DNA of 33,495 bases, from contig CAMZKF010000327.1 of assembly GCA_947311095.1 (NCBI GenBank), positions 1-33,495 on the forward strand, read 5' to 3'. The translations under genes were made by a program, and so were the position numbers. Of the stretch, positions 18,559-27,284 are shown piece by piece; position 1 is the stretch's first letter, and every line of letters starts with the position of its first letter. This DNA is from an uncultured Flavobacteriales bacterium. GTDB lineage: Bacteria; Bacteroidota; Bacteroidia; Flavobacteriales_D; Parvicellaceae. The notes below the pieces were generated by a model. It had not been told where the DNA came from. It was given only the letters and a program-made list of their open reading frames with translations, and did no database searches.

Positions 18559-20484
18559 GTGAAGCTTTTAAAAAACTTAAATTCGCATCAATGGCTATTG
18601 GTCTTGATTGTTGGAATAGGTACATTTTTGAGGTTTTACAACCTTTTGGATATGCCTTTTATGCACGACGAGTTTAGTGCTTTGTTTCGTACCCGATTTT
18701 CTAATTTTAGCGATTTAATCGAAACAGGAGTTCGCATTGGCGATACACACCCAGCTGGAGTTCAAGTTTTTCTTTGGGGATTGGTTTCTTTAGTGGGTGA
18801 AAATGAGCTTTTACTCAAATTGCCTTTTGTCTTTATGGGGATAGCAGCTATACCGCTATCTTATTTAATCGGAAAGAGGTGGTTCAATGAAAAAGTAGGT
18901 TTACTAACGGCTGTTTTTATAGCTACAACACAATACACATTAACGTACAGTGTGATTATTCGCCCGTATATTTCTGGTTTATTCTTTACACTTTTACTGG
19001 TCTATTTTTGGACTAAATTAGTTTTTGACAAACAGTTTCGATGGAAAAATTGGGTCGGCTATATCCTTTTTTCAGTTTTAAGTGCTTACAATCATCATTT
19101 TAGTTTACTCTTTGCTTTCATTGTAGGAATTACAGGTGTTTTTGTGGTTTCTAAAAAACAAATAGGAAAATATATTTTGGCAGGAATTTTAATTTTTGCT
19201 TTTTACATACCTCACTTATCAATTTTCTTTGACCAACTAGGGCAAGGCGGTTTGAGTGGTTGGTTGAGAAAACCGACATTTTATTTTATTCTAAATTACC
19301 TGAAATATATTTTTCATTTTTCACCTTCAATTTATATTGTTGTAGTTTTTACTTTTATACTTACTCTGTTGCATAGTTATTCTAAAAAGTTAACTGTTTT
19401 TTATAAAATAAGTATTATTTGGTTTCTATTACCTCTAGTTATAGGATTGGGATATTCAATGTTGGTAAGTCCAGTCATTCAATATTCAATGCTGTTGTTC
19501 TCGTTTCCTTATTTTCTATTTATTATATTTGGACTGCTTCCAAAAGATTTGAGCAATCGACTATTTACTTTTTTGGTAATTTTAATTATTTCGCTCAATG
19601 TTTTTACCTTGTTTTCAAATAGGCAACATTACAGAGTACTTTATGAAACTTCTTATTATCAATTTTTAAAAGACATCAACGAGTTACCTCAAAAAGATAA
19701 AGCAGAAATCTTAATCGCTAATCATTCTCAAATCAGTATTTATTACCAAGAAAAATACAAATGGGAATTTAATTATAAAAATGTAATAGTTACAGAGTTA
19801 GAAAATATAACGTTAGATAGTGTACAAAAAATTGTACAAAAAAGTACTCAACCCTATTTTATATACGGAGGTGTTTCTTATGTCAATCCAGCAATTCCAC
19901 AAATTATAAAACAAAAATATCCTTATTGTATTTTAAAAAACGATTATAGAGCAAGTAATTTGTATGTTTTTTCTAAAGCAGAAAAACAAGATTTGATGCA
20001 ACCAATTTTTGAAGAATATTATAACTTTAGACAACCTAAAGCAACTTGGAACAATACCAAAGATTTAACAATAACCAAACAGAACGTTCAGATGAGCCAA
20101 GAACAAGAATGGGGACCTACTTTAAAATTAAAATTAGATACATTGTTGACGCATAAAAACAATGTGATAGACATTAATTTTAAAGTAAAGATAGAAGGAA
20201 ATAAGGAGGTTTTGGTCGTTTCAGAAATTAAAGAAAATGGGGAAATGATTGATTGGTCAGCTGTTTTATCAAATGATTTTTTAATAAACAACGGAAAAAT
20301 CTCAATGTATAAAACAATAGAACTTTCGGGACTAGATTGTGGAAATAAAAATGTAGAATTAATTACTTATATTTGGAACAAAAACAAGGCGAAAATAAAG
20401 TTGTATAATGCTTCTATATCAATTCGAAAAGGAAATCCAATCCAATATTCGCTATACGAACCGATTTTAAATAATTATGAATAA
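18559..20484 (+). CDS. GT39/ArnT-like polyprenyl-linked glycosyltransferase
   Basis: GTG start; FLRFYNLLDMPFMHDEFSALFR...GDTHPAGVQVFLW, many TM segments, C-terminal soluble domain. Confidence 0.87.
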   Translation: MKLLKNLNSHQWLLVLIVGIGTFLRFYNLLDMPFMHDEFSALFRTRFSNFSDLIETGVRIGDTHPAGVQVFLWGLVSLVGENELLLKLPFVFMGIAAIPLSYLIGKRWFNEKVGLLTAVFIATTQYTLTYSVIIRPYISGLFFTLLLVYFWTKLVFDKQFRWKNWVGYILFSVLSAYNHHFSLLFAFIVGITGVFVVSKKQIGKYILAGILIFAFYIPHLSIFFDQLGQGGLSGWLRKPTFYFILNYLKYIFHFSPSIYIVVVFTFILTLLHSYSKKLTVFYKISIIWFLLPLVIGLGYSMLVSPVIQYSMLLFSFPYFLFIIFGLLPKDLSNRLFTFLVILIISLNVFTLFSNRQHYRVLYETSYYQFLKDINELPQKDKAEILIANHSQISIYYQEKYKWEFNYKNVIVTELENITLDSVQKIVQKSTQPYFIYGGVSYVNPAIPQIIKQKYPYCILKNDYRASNLYVFSKAEKQDLMQPIFEEYYNFRQPKATWNNTKDLTITKQNVQMSQEQEWGPTLKLKLDTLLTHKNNVIDINFKVKIEGNKEVLVVSEIKENGEMIDWSAVLSNDFLINNGKISMYKTIELSGLDCGNKNVELITYIWNKNKAKIKLYNASISIRKGNPIQYSLYEPILNNYE

Positions 20485-20905
20485 AATATTAGAACTTTAT
20501 AATAAAACTAACGAGTTTGGAAAGTTATTAGACATGACTTACGAAGTTATAGAGCCTGGAAATATTGTGTATAAACTAAAAGTGACCAAAAAAATGTTGG
20601 GAACACCTACTGTAATTCATGGAGGAGCTTTAGCTGGGTTCATGGATGCTATTATTGGAGTTGCAGCGCTCTCTATTTCGTCAGAAAAAGGAAGAGCCGT
20701 ATCAACAGTTGAATTTAAAGTAAATTACCTAAAACCAATTTTTTTAAATGATGAATTAACAGGTTTAGGAACAGTACTGTCCGAAGGAAAAAGAATAATT
20801 GTTGCAAAAGGAGAAATATTTAATCAACACAACGAATTAGTTGCAATATCAACAGCTACCCTAAATGCCTATCCATTAGAAAAAACAGGATATAAATTTC
20901 CTTAA
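20477..20905 (+). CDS. PaaI-family hotdog thioesterase
   Basis: GTPTVIHGGALAGFMDAIIGVAALS...RAVSTVEFKVNYLKPIF. Confidence 0.9.
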   Translation: MNKILELYNKTNEFGKLLDMTYEVIEPGNIVYKLKVTKKMLGTPTVIHGGALAGFMDAIIGVAALSISSEKGRAVSTVEFKVNYLKPIFLNDELTGLGTVLSEGKRIIVAKGEIFNQHNELVAISTATLNAYPLEKTGYKFP

Positions 20906-20917
20906 TCATTTCTGTTT

Positions 20918-21019
20918 GGTTGCTATGGGGAAGCGAGTACCAAATCTATTGCTTGATAATTTTTAGCCTTACTTGTTTTACAAATAAAAACTACAAGAGA
21001 ATAGCCCGTTAAAACGTCC
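20918..21019 (-). repeat. Probable degenerate copy C of the intergenic palindromic repeat
   Basis: Minus strand GGACGTTTTAACGGGCTATTC matches the copy A 5' end at about 16/21; an AT-rich middle and GGTACTCGCTTCCCCATAGCAAC loosely match the 3' end. Confidence 0.5.
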
Positions 21020-21167
21020 AAAAAAAAGACAGCAAAGCGGTTAATGAAATGCTCTTCCTAAAATTATTTGAGATGGTGTAAATGCTGAGTTCTACAAATT
21101 ACATAATTTAAATTGGCTAGTCTGAACTAGATGAGTATATTTGAGCGATTATAAAAAAATAAAACAC

Positions 21168-22022
21168 ATGACACAACAAGTTTTTCTTTGTGCTATCAAC
21201 AATGTCTTAAACGGATATTGTGGAGAAGATTGTAAATTTTGTACACAAAGCACAAGGTACAATATAGAAATTGGACGCTACAAACGTAAAGACATTCCTA
21301 GAATTGTAGAAGAAGCCAAACTTGCAAAAGCCAACGGAGCATTGGGATACTGCTTGGTTACTTCTGGAAAAGGATTGAATGAAAAAATGGCTCAATTTAT
21401 TGGCGAAACAGCAACAGCTATAAAAAAAGAAATAGATAATATAAATGTGATTGGATGTAATGGAATAGCAACCTTAAAACAATTACAACATTTAAAAGCC
21501 AACGGAGTAGATAGTTATAACCATAATTTAGAAACGTCAAAAAATTATTACAATAAAATATGTACAACTCATTCTTGGGATGAACGCTACCAAACATGCT
21601 TAAATGCTAAAGAAGCAGGCTTACAACTTTGTACAGGAGGCGTATTTGGAATGGGCGAATCATTGGAAGATAGAAAAGCTTTAATTGAAGCCATTATATC
21701 GCTAAAACCAGAATCAGTTCCCTTAAATTTCTTTATACCAAACGAAGATTTACCTTTAAAAGAAAGAACAATCGACAAAGAAGCTGCATTAGAAATTATA
21801 GCAGACGTAAGAAGTCAATTGGGAGAACAAGCATTGCTTATGATTGCAGGAGGTAGAGAACAACTTTTTTCTGGATTTGAAAAAGAAATGTTTGATGCAG
21901 GAGCTAATTCCATTGTAATAGGAGATTACCTAACTTCAAAAGGAGAAAACCCTAGTGCAGATAAAGAAATACTCGAAAAATTAAACATAGAAATAGCGAC
22001 TACTTGTCCCGATTTTGATTAA
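21168..22022 (+). CDS. bioB: Biotin synthase-like radical SAM protein
   Basis: FLCAINNVLNGYCGEDCKFCTQS (CxxxCxxC), GYCLVTSG, VIGCNGI, YNHNLETS, LCTGGVFGMGE, IAGGREQLF. The ATG at 21168 is preferred over the TTG at 21141. Confidence 0.88.
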   Translation: MTQQVFLCAINNVLNGYCGEDCKFCTQSTRYNIEIGRYKRKDIPRIVEEAKLAKANGALGYCLVTSGKGLNEKMAQFIGETATAIKKEIDNINVIGCNGIATLKQLQHLKANGVDSYNHNLETSKNYYNKICTTHSWDERYQTCLNAKEAGLQLCTGGVFGMGESLEDRKALIEAIISLKPESVPLNFFIPNEDLPLKERTIDKEAALEIIADVRSQLGEQALLMIAGGREQLFSGFEKEMFDAGANSIVIGDYLTSKGENPSADKEILEKLNIEIATTCPDFD

Positions 22023-22040
22023 ATATTAAAATACTAAAAC

Positions 22041-23087
22041 ATGAAAAAAATACTACTATACTTGCCGTTATTCGCAATAATAAGCTCTTGTGTAAATTCA
22101 GAAAAAAAAGAAACTGAAGATGTAAAAGATTACATTATCTTCTCAGGAGAAATTACAAACCCCAAAGAGAATGAATTAACCATTTTAGATCCTAGCGAAA
22201 CTTTTGTTCAAGTTATTTCAGTAAACGAAGACGGAACTTTTTCCGATACACTACGAGTTATCGATACTATTTTTACTTACTATTTCAATCACGGAGGAGA
22301 ATATTCCAAAATGTACCTTAAAAATGGATACGATTTAACATTTAAAATGAATACCGATGAATTTGACGAAACAATCGAATATAGTGGGGTTGGTTCTAAA
22401 GAAAATAATTACTTAGCCGATTTGGCTTTGTTCAAAGAAAAAAACATCAATTTTTCGGAGTTAGTAGATGTTGAAAATCAAGATTATAAAGAACAATTAA
22501 AAACAATAGAACAACAACTCAAAGAACGTTTAGCTGCCGTTGAAGGTTTAGATTCTACTTTAATAGCATTAGAAAATGAAAGTATAGAATCGCTTTCTCA
22601 AGAAATTGAAAAACAGAGAGCTTTAGCAATCGAAAAAGCAGAAAAATTAGCAAGTTTAATAGGGGGACCCTCTCCAGAATTTAGTTTTAAAACTCCAGAA
22701 GGAACAACAAAATCTTTAGTCGATTTTACAGGGAAATATCTTTACATAGACGTTTGGGCAACTTGGTGTGGACCATGCAAAGCCGAAATACCAGCCCTAC
22801 AAGAATTAGTAAATAAATATAAAGGTAAAAACATTAACTTTCTTAGCATCTCAACCGATAAACAAGAAAAACTAGAAGAGTGGAAAAGCATGATAGTTGA
22901 CAAAAAGATGACTTGGAATCAAGTTATTGCCGACAAAGATTGGTCTTCTGATTTTATTCAAGCGTACTTTATCAATTCTATACCCCGCTTTATACTAATT
23001 GACCCAAAAGGATATGTAGTTAATCCCGATGCACCTAGACCCTCTAACAACAAAATAGAACAACTATTTAATGAGTTAGGTATCTAA
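22041..23087 (+). CDS. TlpA/ResA-like thioredoxin-fold lipoprotein
   Basis: Lipobox-like LPLFAIISSCVNS; SPEFSFKTPEGTTKSLVDFTGKYLYIDVWATWCGPCKAEIPALQEL. Confidence 0.93.
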   Translation: MKKILLYLPLFAIISSCVNSEKKETEDVKDYIIFSGEITNPKENELTILDPSETFVQVISVNEDGTFSDTLRVIDTIFTYYFNHGGEYSKMYLKNGYDLTFKMNTDEFDETIEYSGVGSKENNYLADLALFKEKNINFSELVDVENQDYKEQLKTIEQQLKERLAAVEGLDSTLIALENESIESLSQEIEKQRALAIEKAEKLASLIGGPSPEFSFKTPEGTTKSLVDFTGKYLYIDVWATWCGPCKAEIPALQELVNKYKGKNINFLSISTDKQEKLEEWKSMIVDKKMTWNQVIADKDWSSDFIQAYFINSIPRFILIDPKGYVVNPDAPRPSNNKIEQLFNELGI

Positions 23088-23138
23088 AGTAACACTAATA
23101 ACTAACAAAAATCAGTGTAAAATCAGTAAAATAACACT

Positions 23139-23146
23139 TACCTTTG
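23139..23146 (+). promoter_or_regulatory. Candidate -7 element for the FNR/ferredoxin operon
   Basis: TACCTTTG matches TAnnTTTG, 22 nt before the ATG at 23169. Confidence 0.5.
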
Positions 23147-23168
23147 TAGCTTAATTATTACAAAACAC

Positions 23169-24176
23169 ATGATAGAAACAGATATACTTATAATAGGAGC
23201 AGGTCCAGTTGGACTATTTACCGTTTTTGAAGCAGGATTATTAAAGTTAAAATGTCATTTGATAGATTCTTTACCGCAAATTGGAGGACAATGTTCCGAA
23301 ATATATCCAAAGAAACCCATCTATGATATACCAGCTTATCCCTCAATTTTAGCAGGCGATTTATCCGATAAATTAATGGAGCAAATAGCACCATTTAAAC
23401 CAGGCTTTACACTAGGAGAAACAGCTGTTAGTATAGAAGAAACAGAAGACAATCAATTTATTGTAACCACCAATAAAGGAACGAAACATAAAGCTAAAAA
23501 CATTGCAATAGCAGGAGGTCTAGGCGTGTTTACACCTCGAAAACCACCCATTCCCACCATCAAACAATTTGAAGATAAAGGAATTGATTACATCGTAAAA
23601 GACCCCGAAAAATTTAGAGACAAAAAAGTAGTCATTAGCGGAGGAGGAGATTCAGCATTAGATTGGGCTATATTCTTAGCCGAAGGAGTGGCAAAAGAAG
23701 TAAGCTTGGTACATCGAAGCAAAAGTTTTAGAGGACATTTAGATTCTGTTCAAAAAATAATGGATATGGCAACCGAAGGAAAAATAGACCTCATGACCGA
23801 TAGTGAAGTCTTCGAATTAAAAGGAGATTCAGACCTCGAAACAGTTACCATTAAAACAAAAGAAGCTGAAAATACAATCAAAAAAGTTGATTATTGGTTG
23901 CCTCTATTTGGCTTAACCCCCAAACTAGGACCTATTGCAAAATGGGGATTAGAAATAGAAAAAAATGCCATAAAAGTCGATACTTTTGATTACAGTACAA
24001 ATAGAGAAGGAATTTATGCCGTAGGAGATGTAAATACCTACCCAGGTAAATTAAAATTAATTCTCTGTGGATTTCACGAAGCCACCTTAATGGTTCAAAG
24101 CGCCTTTAAAAGAGTTCATCCAGACAAAAACAATGTTTTAAAATATACAACCGTTAACGGTGTCAATGGATTTTAA
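23169..24176 (+). CDS. Thioredoxin reductase-like ferredoxin--NADP+ reductase
   Basis: ILIIGAGPVGLFTVFEAGLLKLKCHLIDSLPQIGGQCSEIYPKKPIYDIPAYP and KVVISGGGDSALDWAIFLA; TrxR fold without a CxxC pair. Confidence 0.93.
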   Translation: MIETDILIIGAGPVGLFTVFEAGLLKLKCHLIDSLPQIGGQCSEIYPKKPIYDIPAYPSILAGDLSDKLMEQIAPFKPGFTLGETAVSIEETEDNQFIVTTNKGTKHKAKNIAIAGGLGVFTPRKPPIPTIKQFEDKGIDYIVKDPEKFRDKKVVISGGGDSALDWAIFLAEGVAKEVSLVHRSKSFRGHLDSVQKIMDMATEGKIDLMTDSEVFELKGDSDLETVTIKTKEAENTIKKVDYWLPLFGLTPKLGPIAKWGLEIEKNAIKVDTFDYSTNREGIYAVGDVNTYPGKLKLILCGFHEATLMVQSAFKRVHPDKNNVLKYTTVNGVNGF

Positions 24177-24185
24177 TAAAACCAA

Positions 24186-24530
24186 ATGGAAGAAAATATA
24201 ATTACAGTAACAGTCATCGATAGAGAAGGAGTAGCGCACAAACTCGAAGCTCCTACCGATATGAATATGAACATGATGGAACTTTGCAAAAGCTACGAAC
24301 TTCCAGTAAAAGGAACTTGTGGAGGTATGGCAATGTGTGCTTCGTGTCAGATGTATATCGAAAACGATAAAGTAACCTTAGAACGCAACGAAGACGAGCA
24401 ACTCATGTTAGACGAAGCTTGGAATGTAGAAGACAATAGCCGCTTGGGTTGTCAAATTCACTTAGCAAACGAAATGGACGGTCTAATCGTTCGTTTAGCT
24501 CCCGAAGTGGACGACGAAGACGATTGGTAA
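24186..24530 (+). CDS. 2Fe-2S ferredoxin, adrenodoxin type
   Basis: GTCGGMAMCASCQMYIE...RLGCQIHLANEMDGLIVRLAPE: C-x5-C-x2-C...C. Confidence 0.94.
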   Translation: MEENIITVTVIDREGVAHKLEAPTDMNMNMMELCKSYELPVKGTCGGMAMCASCQMYIENDKVTLERNEDEQLMLDEAWNVEDNSRLGCQIHLANEMDGLIVRLAPEVDDEDDW

Positions 24531-24553
24531 TCCGTAATTTATATTAATGTTTT

Positions 24554-24639
24554 GGGCGTTCGAGCAGGCTATCCGCTATATCTTTTTTTGTTTTTGAAAT
24601 AAAAAACAAAAAAAAGGATGTCGCTACTATCCTTAACGC
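24554..24639 (+). repeat. Intergenic palindromic repeat, copy B
   Basis: GGGCGTTCGAGCAGGCTATCCGCTATATCTTTTTTTGTTTTTGAAATAAAAAACAAAAAAAAGGATGTCGCTACTATCCTTAACGC, 23 nt after the ferredoxin stop, same relative orientation as copy A after rnhA. Confidence 0.85.
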
Positions 24640-24794
24640 ATAATAAAAATAAAGAAGTTGTCCAGATTTTAAGACATGAAAACTCTATGAATAATTCGGA
24701 TTATACTTTGCAGAAAGTTATATTTATTAAACGTATTTCCATGTTAGGAAAGTATTAATGTAACTTTTGTTATTTAGAATACTTATAAAAAGTG

Positions 24795-24802
24795 TACTTT
24801 TG
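24795..24802 (+). promoter_or_regulatory. Candidate -7 element for the bacilliredoxin gene
   Basis: TACTTTTG matches TAnnTTTG, 37 nt before the ATG at 24839. Confidence 0.45.
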
Positions 24803-24838
24803 TAACCTTATTATTATAACAAATAAAACAAACAAGAT

Positions 24839-25252
24839 ATGTATCCACCAGAACTAATCGCTCCAATGAAAGAAGAGCTAATCAACGCAGGATATACCGA
24901 TGTAACAACGGTAGAAGAAGTTGATAATTATTTAAACGCAGAAAAAGGAACTACTTTTGTCGTAATCAATTCCGTATGCGGTTGTGCTGCATCTAACGCA
25001 AGACCAGCTGCTCGTATTGCAAAAACAAACGAAAAAGTACCCGATAATTTTATTACAGTATTTGCAGGAGTCGATAAAGAAGCTGTAAACCAAGTAAGAA
25101 AATATTGTTTGCCTTATCCAGCGTCATCTCCAAGTATGGCTTTATTTAAAGACGGTCAATTAGTACATTTTGTAGAACGACACCACATAGAAGGACGTCC
25201 AGCAGAAATGATAGCAGAGAATATAGCAGCAGCTTTTGATGAGTTTTGCTAA
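24839..25252 (+). CDS. Bacilliredoxin, BrxA/BrxB (YphP/YqiW) family
   Basis: MYPPELIAPMKEELINAGYTDVTTVEEVD...VVINSVCGCAASNARPAA with CGC motif. Confidence 0.95.
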   Translation: MYPPELIAPMKEELINAGYTDVTTVEEVDNYLNAEKGTTFVVINSVCGCAASNARPAARIAKTNEKVPDNFITVFAGVDKEAVNQVRKYCLPYPASSPSMALFKDGQLVHFVERHHIEGRPAEMIAENIAAAFDEFC

Positions 25253-25266
25253 AATTATTAATTATT

Positions 25267-25301
25267 AAAAAAAGGAAGTAATATTATTACTTCCTTTTTT
25301 T
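25267..25301 (+). terminator. Rho-independent terminator after bacilliredoxin gene
   Basis: AAAAAAAGGAAGTAAT-ATT-ATTACTTCCTTTTTTT: perfect stem plus T run. Confidence 0.9.
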
Positions 25302-25677
25302 GTGTTTATTTTTACGGTGTAATTACTTTATTTTAAACGTGTTACGTCATCTAGCTTAAAGTAATTCAGAAACTAGTGTGAATATCATTTATAGATAGCT
25401 ATTGCCTCTAAACAAAAATAAATAAATATTTGTATTGTAATTGAACTATTGCATCAATCGAAGTTCTAAATTTTGACTGATACTGGTTTTAATTTTAAAT
25501 TAAAAATCTTATTGATTTCTTAATCTAAAAAAGAAAAACGGAACATAACCATTGTGAAGTTTTAATTTTAAATAAGGGTAACAAAAAAGGTTTTAATACG
25601 GTTATTTAAAATTAGAAAAAGTACAATCATTTTTAGTTCTATTGTTTTTATTGTAAATATTCAAATCTGCTATACTT

Positions 25678-26265
25678 ATGAATGGAAATTATAATATAAT
25701 GGGAATGTTTCCGTTGCGCTTGTTTTTGTTGCATCAAGAACGAACAACACTACATGTTAACGAACCAAAATTTTTACAGTTAATAAACGACTGTGTTGAA
25801 AACGAATCTTATTTTGGAATACCTTTCCAATCTAAAACTAAGTTTCACGAACACGGTTCTATTGTTAAAATAGTCGCAATTGTAAAAAAATATAACAACG
25901 GAGAATTAGACGTGTTAGTAGAATGTGTGCAAAACTTTAAATTAGTTTCGTTTGAAGCCAAAAAAGAAAATCGATTGTATCCTAGCGGAGTAGTTCAATT
26001 TTTAAACCCATTAGCCATTGAACATAACGATAAATTAATAGAATGTGCATTAGATTACAATAAACTTTTGTTTAGTCAAAGCGAAGATGAAGATTTGGAT
26101 ATTGGAAAAGTAATTAGCCTATTGAGCTTAAAAGACGAAGAAAAACTTAAGCTATTTAGATATAATCCCTTAAAACAAATTCAATTTCTTATTCACAAAT
26201 TAAAGTACATGTCTATTTTAGTTCATAAAGAAAAACTAGTAGAGCACCAGTATCATCTAAATTAG
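25678..26265 (+). CDS. LON substrate-binding (LON-N) domain protein
   Basis: MGMFPLRLFLLHQERTTLHVNEPKFLQLINDCVENESYFGIPF...EHGSIVKIVAIVKKYNNGELDVLVECVQNFKLVSF; no ATPase or protease domain. Confidence 0.82.
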   Translation: MNGNYNIMGMFPLRLFLLHQERTTLHVNEPKFLQLINDCVENESYFGIPFQSKTKFHEHGSIVKIVAIVKKYNNGELDVLVECVQNFKLVSFEAKKENRLYPSGVVQFLNPLAIEHNDKLIECALDYNKLLFSQSEDEDLDIGKVISLLSLKDEEKLKLFRYNPLKQIQFLIHKLKYMSILVHKEKLVEHQYHLN

Positions 26266-26326
26266 AACATTAGGCATTAAAATTGCTTGCAAGTATTGAT
26301 GTAAGTAGAAAGAAGCAGACAAACAA

Positions 26327-27217
26327 GTGAAATTTTTTATAACTATATTTTTATTAATTCCTATTTTCGGAAAAGCCCAATTGTTAGACAATAGGAAATG
26401 CAATGTTTTTTCAGATGACAATTTTTTTTATTCTAATTTCATAAAAAAAAATCACATAAAAAAAATTACAGGAGTTATATCTACAAAAAAAAACCTGCAA
26501 GTAATAGAGCAAAGAAACTTAGTCAATACTTATCTGTTTGACAAACAAGGACGGTTAGAAAAACAATATAGATCATTTAACTATTCAAATAAAAAAGACA
26601 CTACTTTTTTTAAGTATATTTATAATTCAGACAATAAAATTGTAACCAAGAGAACAAATGATAGTTATGGTTTTTTTTCTGATAATTTCGACTATAATAC
26701 AGAAGGATTAGTAACAAGAAAATCTTATTGTAGAGACGAAAATATAGGTAAGGATAAAAATAATTTCAAATTAGGAAAACAACACGTTATTGTAGAAGAA
26801 ACTTTTTCACATCAAAAAACAGACTCTACCGAAAGCACAATAACATACAATACACACGGCAAAAAATATCAAGTATTTACAACCTTTTTTAACGAAGAAG
26901 GATTCATTACCAAGGAAGAAAAAAAACTAACAATCAATAAAAAGAAAAGCATAATAACTTATAGCTACAACGACAAAGGTTTGGTAAGCGAAAAAACAGT
27001 TTATCCCAATTATAATAAAAAAGAAAACAAGCAACAAAAATTTGAATACGACGAATTTGGAAACCTAACCTACGCCGATGAATATATTAACGGAAAGCAT
27101 ATTACGCATAAAGAAATTATTTACAATAAATCAACCTTTCTTATAAAAGCTCTACTAATACAAGATATAGAAACCAATTATATAAAAATTATAAAATATA
27201 AATACGAATATTGGTAA
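26327..27217 (+). CDS. Secreted protein with YD/RHS-like repeats
   Basis: GTG start, signal peptide; repeated motifs YLFDKQGRLEKQYR, FDYNTEGLVTRKSY, YSYNDKGLVSEKTV, FEYDEFGNLTYADE. Confidence 0.72.
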   Translation: MKFFITIFLLIPIFGKAQLLDNRKCNVFSDDNFFYSNFIKKNHIKKITGVISTKKNLQVIEQRNLVNTYLFDKQGRLEKQYRSFNYSNKKDTTFFKYIYNSDNKIVTKRTNDSYGFFSDNFDYNTEGLVTRKSYCRDENIGKDKNNFKLGKQHVIVEETFSHQKTDSTESTITYNTHGKKYQVFTTFFNEEGFITKEEKKLTINKKKSIITYSYNDKGLVSEKTVYPNYNKKENKQQKFEYDEFGNLTYADEYINGKHITHKEIIYNKSTFLIKALLIQDIETNYIKIIKYKYEYW

Positions 27218-27284
27218 AATAAGGGATTATATTATTTTTTAAGCAAATTATTTTAAATAGATTTGTTGGAATAAAAGAAAAACT

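Noticed and set aside
24839-25252. BREX phage-defence protein BrxA/BrxB
   Set aside because: Name collision only: sequence is a bacilliredoxin (YphP/YqiW, CGC motif), with no PglZ, BrxC or methyltransferase nearby.
25678-26265. Lon protease
   Set aside because: Only the N-terminal LON substrate-binding domain is present; no AAA+ or Ser-Lys protease domain.
26327-27217. Polymorphic RHS toxin
   Set aside because: Too short, no RHS core cleavage motif, no C-terminal toxin domain and no adjacent immunity gene.
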